Shown piece after piece: positions 31,658-37,090 of a stretch of 37,090 bases of DNA. Under the pieces are notes generated by a model that did not search any database, was not told the origin of the DNA, and saw only the letters and a list, made by a program, of their open reading frames with translations. Numbering within the stretch: the stretch's first letter is position 1; every line of letters begins with the position of its first letter. The stretch is from Armatimonadota bacterium (GTDB lineage: Bacteria > Armatimonadota > Fimbriimonadia > Fimbriimonadales > GBS-DC): the NCBI GenBank assembly GCA_013359125.1, contig JABWCR010000025.1, positions 1 through 37,090 on the forward strand, given 5' to 3'. A program made the position numbers and the translations under genes.

Positions 31658-32297
31658 AGACCTGCAACTCAAGCTAGTCGAGCGCACCGTTCGAGTCGGC
31701 GGAGAAGAGTATCGGATCGAGATGGTGGACGACATCGATTCGTTGCTCGCTCAGCTGCCTCAGGATGCGGAACTGCCCTATTGGGCGATTCTCTGGGAGT
31801 CCGCAGTGGCTCTAGGCGAACAGATGGCCGAGCGCCCCGAACTGGTTCAGTCCCAATCCGTCCTGGAGCTGGGCGCCGGGCTGGGACTGTGCGGCATGGT
31901 GGCAGCAAGATTGGGCGGCGTGGTAACGCAAACGGACAGCGCCCCGAGCGCCCTAGAGATGTGCCGATCCAATGCAGTTAGAAACGGAATCGAAGGCATT
32001 CGTGTTTTGCAAGAGGACTGGCGCGCCTGGCGTCTGACCGAACTGTTCGATGTCGTGATCGCGTCGGACGTGGCTTACGAGCGCGCGCTGCACGAACCTT
32101 TAATGAGCGCTGTTGAAGCGAGCCTTGCGCCGTGGGGCGTTGCGCTTTTTGCCGATCCATGGCGCGATTCGGGATGGGAGTTTGCCGACAAACTTCTTAA
32201 AGGCGGTTGGAAGTTGGGCCTTCAATCGCGCAAGGTCTGCCCGACGGGCGATGAAGTGGAAGTAACCCTCATTGAGGCCCGGCGCGGCGAGATTTAG
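31647..32297 (+). CDS. class I SAM methyltransferase, METTL21/lysine-methyltransferase-like
   Basis: 216 aa. Typical order: L-P-Y-W-A-I-L-W-E-S-A-V-A-L before the SAM site, motif I V-L-E-L-G-A-G-L-G-L, T-D-S-A-P-S-A at strand 2, and F-D-V-V-I-A-S-D-V-A-Y (DxxY-like) motif. This pattern marks the protein-/small-molecule methyltransferase group PF10294 (Methyltransf_16)-like. The start overlaps glcD by 11 nt. Its substrate is unknown; it is not a DNA methylase. The DUF6941-like gene converges on it with a 4-nt overlap. Confidence 0.82.
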   Translation: MASKDLQLKLVERTVRVGGEEYRIEMVDDIDSLLAQLPQDAELPYWAILWESAVALGEQMAERPELVQSQSVLELGAGLGLCGMVAARLGGVVTQTDSAPSALEMCRSNAVRNGIEGIRVLQEDWRAWRLTELFDVVIASDVAYERALHEPLMSAVEASLAPWGVALFADPWRDSGWEFADKLLKGGWKLGLQSRKVCPTGDEVEVTLIEARRGEI

Positions 32298-32695
32298 GGC
32301 GATGGGGCAACGTTGAAAGTAACCTCGTTCTTTGGGTCGCCATCGACAAAAATGTCGAATCGATGCCGTCCAGGACCCTTGAACTCCACGCCGTTCAGTT
32401 CGAACGCGACCACCATGGGTATGGCCTGATCGACCGGCGTATCGGAAGGAACGTCGATGTCGCCTTGAAGTTTCATCAATTCCTGGCCGTCCTCGTCCAC
32501 TAATCGCACTTCGATGTGACGGCTCTTGCCACGATCCATCGGGCTGGCTTCTAGCTGCATGACGAGCGACATCTTGGGATGACGGCTTGGAAATCCAGGC
32601 GTACCGACGTTGTGGAAGATGCCGATGAGCGAATTCTTGCCCGTGCGGACGTCTTGAATATGATCATCGGCGATTATAGCCCAGCGGACGTTCAT
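32294..32695 (-). CDS. DUF6941-like small protein
   Basis: 133 aa. Starts M-N-V-R-W-A-I-I-A-D-D-H-I and has L-I-G-I-F-H-N-V-G-T-P-G-F-P, then a beta-rich body (H-I-E-V-R-L-V-D-E-D-G-Q-E-L) and I-F-V-D-G. This is the DUF6941 pattern (A-x-x-x-D-D ... I-G-V/I-F/Y). Function unknown. I take ATG 32695 because homology-like sequence starts there; the frame is open to 32797 but the upstream part lies inside rtcB. It follows rtcB on the same strand by 31 nt and may be co-transcribed. Confidence 0.78.
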   Translation of the reverse strand: MNVRWAIIADDHIQDVRTGKNSLIGIFHNVGTPGFPSRHPKMSLVMQLEASPMDRGKSRHIEVRLVDEDGQELMKLQGDIDVPSDTPVDQAIPMVVAFELNGVEFKGPGRHRFDIFVDGDPKNEVTFNVAPSP

Positions 32696-32726
32696 GCGAT
32701 TTCTGTATTTATGGTACCCGGCGGGC

Positions 32727-34112
32727 TCAGTCTTCAGGACGTTCGCCCGCCGGGCACATCTTGACGATGCGCGGATCGAATCGGGCAACCACATCAATCA
32801 GATTGTGCTGATGCGCCATCACCGTATGAATATCCTTGTAGACATCGGGCGCCTCGTCCAATCCCGCGGAAAGAAGGGTGACTCCCCTCTCGGCCAGCAT
32901 TTTCTTCACGTCCGACCATCTCAGCGTGTTGTTCGCCTTGGTGCGGGACATCCGACGACCGGCTCCGTGGCTGGCGCTGAGAAGCGAGCCTTCGTGCCCC
33001 TTGCCGCGAACGACGAACGCCGGGCTGGCCATCGATCCTGGGATGACGCCCAGAACGCCGCGACCCGCCGGCGTGGCGCCTTTTCGATGAACGATCACTT
33101 CTTGGCCGTCGTGAATCTCCTTCCATGCGAAGTTGTGATGGTTCTCGATGCAGGCCATTGCCTTCGCTTTGAGCGCCCGTTCGATGCGCTTGTGAATCAG
33201 TTCGTGATTCGCGTGGGCGTAGCGCCCCATCAGCTCCATGGCCATCCAATACTCTCGACCGGCATCTGTATCCAAGTCGAGCCAGGCCAAACGCTTCAGG
33301 TTGTCGGGAAGCTCCTTGCGCTCTTGCATTGCCAGGCGCGAGTAATGCTGGCAGACCAGCGCCCCGGTCCCGCGAGAGCCGCTGTGCGACATGACGGCCA
33401 GATAGACGCCCGCTTCCAATCCCAAGTCGGGTTGATCGAGAGTCAGCTCGCCGAACTCGACAAAGTGGTTGCCCGAGCCGCTGGTGCCCAACTGCTTCCA
33501 GGCCTTGTCCCTGTTTTGTCGCGTGATCGGGGATACGTCCCAGTCCATTTCCATCACCGGGTGGTCGGTCGGGTCTCGCTGTCCGGCGCCGACGCCAAAG
33601 ACCGTCTCTCGCTCTAACACTTTGGACAAAAAGGCCGCGTCCGTGCGAATAGACTTTGCCGGCATGTCGAAAACGGTCAATCTCATTCGGCAAGCAATAT
33701 CGACGCCCACGGCGTACGGGATGACGGCGTTGTGAGTGGCCAACACGCCGCCAATGGGCAGTCCGTAACCCACGTGCGCGTCGGGCATGAGCGCGCCGCG
33801 CACAGTGATGGGCAGTTGACAGGCGTCCGTCATCTGACGCACCGCGTCTGGCTCCAGGTCGTCGCCCCACTGTTGCCAGGGCGCGTCCTTTGGTTCAAAG
33901 ACAACGGGCGGCTTTTCGATCAGGGCTTGCGCCAATTCGCCGAAGCGCTCGCAGCCTAGGGTCGCCTGCGGGTCTGATGCGACCTTGCGAACTCGATCGC
34001 GGATGGCCTCCGCGCTCAATCCGTGCTTGGCCGCCTTTCGGATGAGTTCGACTGCCAATAGCCGTATCTCTGGATCGGTAATGCCTAGGTTTCTCAGTTC
34101 CTTGCTCTTCAT
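32727..34112 (-). CDS. rtcB: RtcB-family RNA ligase
   Basis: 461 aa GTP- and Mn-dependent RNA ligase that joins 2',3'-cyclic phosphate (or 3'-phosphate) and 5'-OH ends. Visible: M-P-D-A-H-V-G-Y-G-L-P-I-G-G, G-V-D-I-A-C-R-M (Mn-binding Cys), S-G-N-H-F-V-E (G-N-H-F), S-H-S-G-S-R-G, H-H-N-F-A-W, H-R-K-G-A-T-P-A and S-A-S-H-G-A-G-R with H382 as the GMP-accepting His. Longer N-terminus (about 75 residues) than E. coli RtcB. No archease partner is nearby. ATG 34112 has only a weak ribosome site. Confidence 0.95.
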   Translation of the reverse strand: MKSKELRNLGITDPEIRLLAVELIRKAAKHGLSAEAIRDRVRKVASDPQATLGCERFGELAQALIEKPPVVFEPKDAPWQQWGDDLEPDAVRQMTDACQLPITVRGALMPDAHVGYGLPIGGVLATHNAVIPYAVGVDIACRMRLTVFDMPAKSIRTDAAFLSKVLERETVFGVGAGQRDPTDHPVMEMDWDVSPITRQNRDKAWKQLGTSGSGNHFVEFGELTLDQPDLGLEAGVYLAVMSHSGSRGTGALVCQHYSRLAMQERKELPDNLKRLAWLDLDTDAGREYWMAMELMGRYAHANHELIHKRIERALKAKAMACIENHHNFAWKEIHDGQEVIVHRKGATPAGRGVLGVIPGSMASPAFVVRGKGHEGSLLSASHGAGRRMSRTKANNTLRWSDVKKMLAERGVTLLSAGLDEAPDVYKDIHTVMAHQHNLIDVVARFDPRIVKMCPAGERPED

Positions 34113-34155
34113 TGTGATACACCAAGAAACCCTAACGATTGCGGCCGGTCGGATG

Positions 34156-35259
34156 CTAAAGAGCGGTGATGGCTTCTTCGATCTGCGAGCGGCGAGCGGC
34201 GTCCTGCAGTTTGCGCATGGCTTTTCGCTCCATCTGTCTTACGCGCTCTCGCGATGCGCCTATGACCTTCGCGGTTTCTTCTAAAGTAAGCGGGTCGTTG
34301 TCGTCCAAGCCGAATCTTAGTTCGATCACTCTGCGCTCGCTGGGCGCCAGCACGGTTAAGAACTGTTCGATTTGGAGCTTGGCTTCCTCGCGTCCCATGG
34401 CGTCTTCGGCCGATTCTTCGTTACCAGCCAGATAGTCGATCAATGCGGCTTCTTCGCTATCTCCCACGGGCATCTCCAAAGAGATCGGATCCGGAGTAAT
34501 CTTCATCAGATTCGTAACCTGATCGACCGTCATATCGGCGGCATTAGCCAGTTCTTGCAACGAAGGAGGGCGGCCAAGGTGCTGCTCTAGCTCGGCATTG
34601 ATCCTGAGCATCTTGCCGATACTCTCGGCTACATGCCCTGGCAGACGGATCATTCGAGTCTGCTCGCTGATAGCGCGGGTTATGGCTTGTCGTATCCACC
34701 AAGCGGCGTAGGTGCTGAATCGAAAGCCTTTCGATGGGTCGAACTTTTCGACCGCGCGGATGAGGCCGAGATTGCCTTCCTGGATCATGTCCGACAACGG
34801 CATACCGCGCCCCGAAAATCTTTTGGCGATCGAAACGACCAGACGAAGGTTGGCTTGGGTGAACTCGTCGCGAGCATGTTCGTCGCCTGTCAGCATCCGT
34901 TGCGAGAGTTGAACTTCTTGATGCGCGTCAAGGCGCGGCGCCCGGTTGATCTGTCTGATCCAACTCTTGAGCGTGTCTTCGATCGGCGAGGCGTCCATCG
35001 CCGCGATCTCGGCTTCCGTGATGTCGTGCTCGGGCGCAATGGTCGTCGATTTGGGCGGCGGCGCGTCCGTCGAAGAAACGGCGATGCCTTGGTCTTCGAA
35101 GGCCTCGATGATCAGCTCCATGATTTCAGGGTCGGACAGATCGGGCGCCAGGATTTGGTTGATCTCGTCGAGCGTTACGTAGCCCCGTTCGCTCCCCTGA
35201 TTGATAAGGGCTTGATAGGCCCCGCTGTCGAGGCTGTCTTGGACGATGGGATCAAGCAT
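34156..35259 (-). CDS. rpoD: primary RNA polymerase sigma factor
   Basis: 367 aa group 1 sigma-70. Short region 1.1-like N-terminus (about 1-95), region 1.2/2 ([12 protein letters not shown] ... [18 protein letters not shown] ... [13 protein letters not shown]), region 3 (R-L-P-G-H-V), and region 4.2 helix-turn-helix ([19 protein letters not shown]). I use ATG 35259; earlier starts overlap dnaG. It lies 11 nt after dnaG, the classical dnaG-rpoD order; rpsU is absent in front within this window. Confidence 0.95.
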   Translation of the reverse strand: MLDPIVQDSLDSGAYQALINQGSERGYVTLDEINQILAPDLSDPEIMELIIEAFEDQGIAVSSTDAPPPKSTTIAPEHDITEAEIAAMDASPIEDTLKSWIRQINRAPRLDAHQEVQLSQRMLTGDEHARDEFTQANLRLVVSIAKRFSGRGMPLSDMIQEGNLGLIRAVEKFDPSKGFRFSTYAAWWIRQAITRAISEQTRMIRLPGHVAESIGKMLRINAELEQHLGRPPSLQELANAADMTVDQVTNLMKITPDPISLEMPVGDSEEAALIDYLAGNEESAEDAMGREEAKLQIEQFLTVLAPSERRVIELRFGLDDNDPLTLEETAKVIGASRERVRQMERKAMRKLQDAARRSQIEEAITAL

Positions 35260-35270
35260 GATCGCTGATA

Positions 35271-37037
35271 TTATTCCACTTTTTTGGTCAACTCGATGAA
35301 CTCTGACCACGCCTCGTCTTTGCGCTCGGATTCTGCAATGGTGCGAAGTAGAACAGCAGCCTTTGACTTGGCGGTCTTTTTCCTGAGATAAGCCGCGCAG
35401 TCCTTCAGCTCGGTCTCGGACGGTTCCGTAAAGACGACAGCCTGCGATACGATGTCCGCAAGGGCATGGCGGGCTGGTTCGTCCTGCAATTCGGCGAGCA
35501 TATCAGAGAGGCTGTAGGAGGGAGGCGTTGGCCATTGATCGAGCAAGAGTCGCGCCAGACGCGCGTTCTCCGGGCTGTGGAACAGGGCCGACGCCATGAT
35601 CGACCATGCTTTGGAACGGGTACTAGGCAACAGCGCCGCCGCTAAGATGGTCTGTTCGGACTTTAGGATTGCGGGCCCGAAGGCGGTCGCAACGCGCCGG
35701 GTGGGCGCTTCGGCGCTGGCAGGCTTAGCGCCCTTGCGCTGGCTCCGAATATATGCGGCCAAGTCTTGCCTTAGCGAATCGGCCGCAGCTTTCGGGTTGA
35801 TCTTGAAAGTGGGGGCATAGGGGGCTAACTGTTCCACATAGGCGTCTCGCTCGGAGTTCGATCGAACTTGAGCCAGGACGGGCAGCGCCGCGGCGATCAG
35901 CCTCGCGCGACCATCGTCGGAGCGCAAATCGGCCTTGGCGGCTAGCGCCTTGATCGCATAGCTAGGGTATCGCTCCGCCTCTTTGATCAGGCGCTGCATC
36001 CGATTCGAGCCCTCGGAACGGTACAGACCATCGGGATCTTGTCCGGCGGGCAGCGCTACGACGTAGGTTGCCAAGTTGGTCGCATTCAGAAGTTCGAAAG
36101 CGCGTTCGGTCGCTCGGCTTCCTGCTTCGTCGGCGTCATAAGCCAGGTAAACGCGCTCGACCTGTAAGCGTTGAAATCGTTGAGCGTGCTCTTCGGTCAG
36201 CGCCGTGCCTAAGGTCGCGACGGCATTCTCCACGCCCGCTTGATGAAGGGCGATCAGATCGACATAGCCTTCGACTACGATCACCGAGCGCGACTTGAAA
36301 ATGGCAGAGCGGGCTAGATGCAGCCCATAGAGCGTCTTGCGTTTTTCGAACAGCGGCGATTCGGGCGAGTTGAGGTATTTGGGCTCGCCATCGCCCAATG
36401 CCCGCCCGCCAAAAGCGATCGGTTGCCCGGTCGCATCCCAGATCGGGAACATGATCCGGTTTCGAAACTTGTCGTAGAGGCCTCTTTGCCCAGAATCGAT
36501 GACGCCAGCGTGTTCGGCCTCTTCCAGCCTCACTTCGTTGCGTTTGAGATAGTTCAGCAAACCGTCCCAAGAATCGGGCGCGAACCCGATCTGAAACTTC
36601 TCGATCGTTGCCTCATCGATGCCTCGATTCTGAAGATAGGCGCGAGCGGTCTCGCTCTGAGCGAGCGAGTTTCTGAAGTAGTAGTTGGCGAATTGCACGG
36701 CGCGCTGCAGCCCGGCCAATCGGCTGCGCTCGGTGGCTGATTTTTCAAAAGCATTGTCGGCAAGCTGCACGCCGGCCTTGGCTGCCAAGCGGCGCGCGGC
36801 GTCCGCAAAGCCGATGCCTTCCATGCGCATCAGGAAGGCGAAAGCGTCGCCCGATTCGCCGCAACCGAAACACTTGAATCGGTTCAGGTCGGGGATTACG
36901 AAGAAGGAGGGGGTCTTTTCGTTGTGGAACGGGCAGAGACCCTTTAGGTTCTTGCCGGCTCGCTGAAGCCGCAAGTATCCCGAAACGATCTCTGCCAGAT
37001 CAATCTTCGCTCGGATCTCATCGAGCGGTCCTGCCAT
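35271..37037 (-). CDS. dnaG: DNA primase
   Basis: 588 aa. CHC2 zinc finger C35-x2-H38...C56-x2-C59 (C-P-F-H ... C-F-G-C), RNA-polymerase/TOPRIM core with [12 protein letters not shown] and [10 protein letters not shown], and a helicase-binding C-terminus (about 430-588). Makes RNA primers for lagging-strand synthesis. The ATG at 37037 has a modest AGGCG site. The frame is complete; 53 nt of upstream sequence remain in the window, with no recognised feature. Confidence 0.96.
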   Translation of the reverse strand: MAGPLDEIRAKIDLAEIVSGYLRLQRAGKNLKGLCPFHNEKTPSFFVIPDLNRFKCFGCGESGDAFAFLMRMEGIGFADAARRLAAKAGVQLADNAFEKSATERSRLAGLQRAVQFANYYFRNSLAQSETARAYLQNRGIDEATIEKFQIGFAPDSWDGLLNYLKRNEVRLEEAEHAGVIDSGQRGLYDKFRNRIMFPIWDATGQPIAFGGRALGDGEPKYLNSPESPLFEKRKTLYGLHLARSAIFKSRSVIVVEGYVDLIALHQAGVENAVATLGTALTEEHAQRFQRLQVERVYLAYDADEAGSRATERAFELLNATNLATYVVALPAGQDPDGLYRSEGSNRMQRLIKEAERYPSYAIKALAAKADLRSDDGRARLIAAALPVLAQVRSNSERDAYVEQLAPYAPTFKINPKAAADSLRQDLAAYIRSQRKGAKPASAEAPTRRVATAFGPAILKSEQTILAAALLPSTRSKAWSIMASALFHSPENARLARLLLDQWPTPPSYSLSDMLAELQDEPARHALADIVSQAVVFTEPSETELKDCAAYLRKKTAKSKAAVLLRTIAESERKDEAWSEFIELTKKVE

Positions 37038-37090
37038 TCATATCGCCTATTAGAGGGCCGTCGCCGCCGAACCCGCGCCAGCGCGACCAG

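Noticed and set aside
32694-33617. 307-aa plus-strand frame
   Set aside because: Shadow of rtcB on the opposite strand; no family motifs.
1-37090. CRISPR arrays, integrases, transposases, attachment sites
   Set aside because: No regularly spaced direct repeats and no recombinase or transposase motifs were seen in reading the window.

Overview
The window looks like a chromosomal segment of a GC-rich, diderm bacterium, most likely Armatimonadota (Fimbriimonadia-like). Three signs point there. A DUF1559-type pseudopilin begins with the [18 protein letters not shown] / [13 protein letters not shown] signature common in that phylum. Secreted proteins end in paired dockerin-like DxNxDGxVDDxDLaiVLxNFG repeats. 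There is also an LPS-transport (Lpt) gene set and a PEP-CTERM protein. The assignment is inference from protein style, not from a marker-gene tree. No tRNA, rRNA, CRISPR array or complete IS element was seen.

Layout. 1-5800 is an accessory-looking stretch: a Vsr-type endonuclease, a P1B-4-like metal ATPase, a small methyltransferase, a decayed NotI-family restriction endonuclease with two compensating frameshifts, and a VOC-fold protein. Two copies of a 44-nt repeat lie at 2911-2954 and 5777-5820. 5833-11867 is one tightly packed rightward unit: a Gfo/Idh/MocA oxidoreductase, two sugar-type ABC permeases, then lptC, lptA, lptB and one LptF/LptG-type permease. dapF converges on it.

12685-13844 holds the L10 leader attenuator and rplJ-rplL, without rplKA or rpoBC beside them. 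13880-18173 has an orphan dockerin-like repeat, a left-handed beta-helix acetyltransferase, a serine hydrolase, a dockerin-repeat secreted protein and an ECF sigma/anti-sigma pair. 18184-21322 carries argS, a PhyH-type dioxygenase and tsaB. 21319-22778 holds lexA and recO, divergent across a compact shared promoter.

22715-28123 has a PEP-CTERM protein, panB, the pseudopilin, a second dockerin-repeat protein and a GHL10-type glycoside hydrolase. 28114-32695 has trmB, then an overlapping group (M28-like protein with altered active site, small membrane protein, GlcD-type FAD oxidase, methyltransferase) and a DUF6941-like protein. 32727-37037, leftward, has rtcB, the primary sigma factor gene rpoD and dnaG.

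How it works together. The housekeeping parts (Lpt envelope export, DAP synthesis, translation, SOS repair, replication initiation) are conventional. Several genes have a -10 hexamer only 5-10 nt before the start codon, which suggests leaderless transcripts alongside ordinary Shine-Dalgarno genes. The most unusual items are the broken NotI-like enzyme without a methylase, the 44-nt repeat that supplies the ATPase C-terminus, the paired-cysteine dockerin-like tails, the M28 protein lacking its Glu-Glu pair, and the sugar-transport/LPS-export gene fusion.
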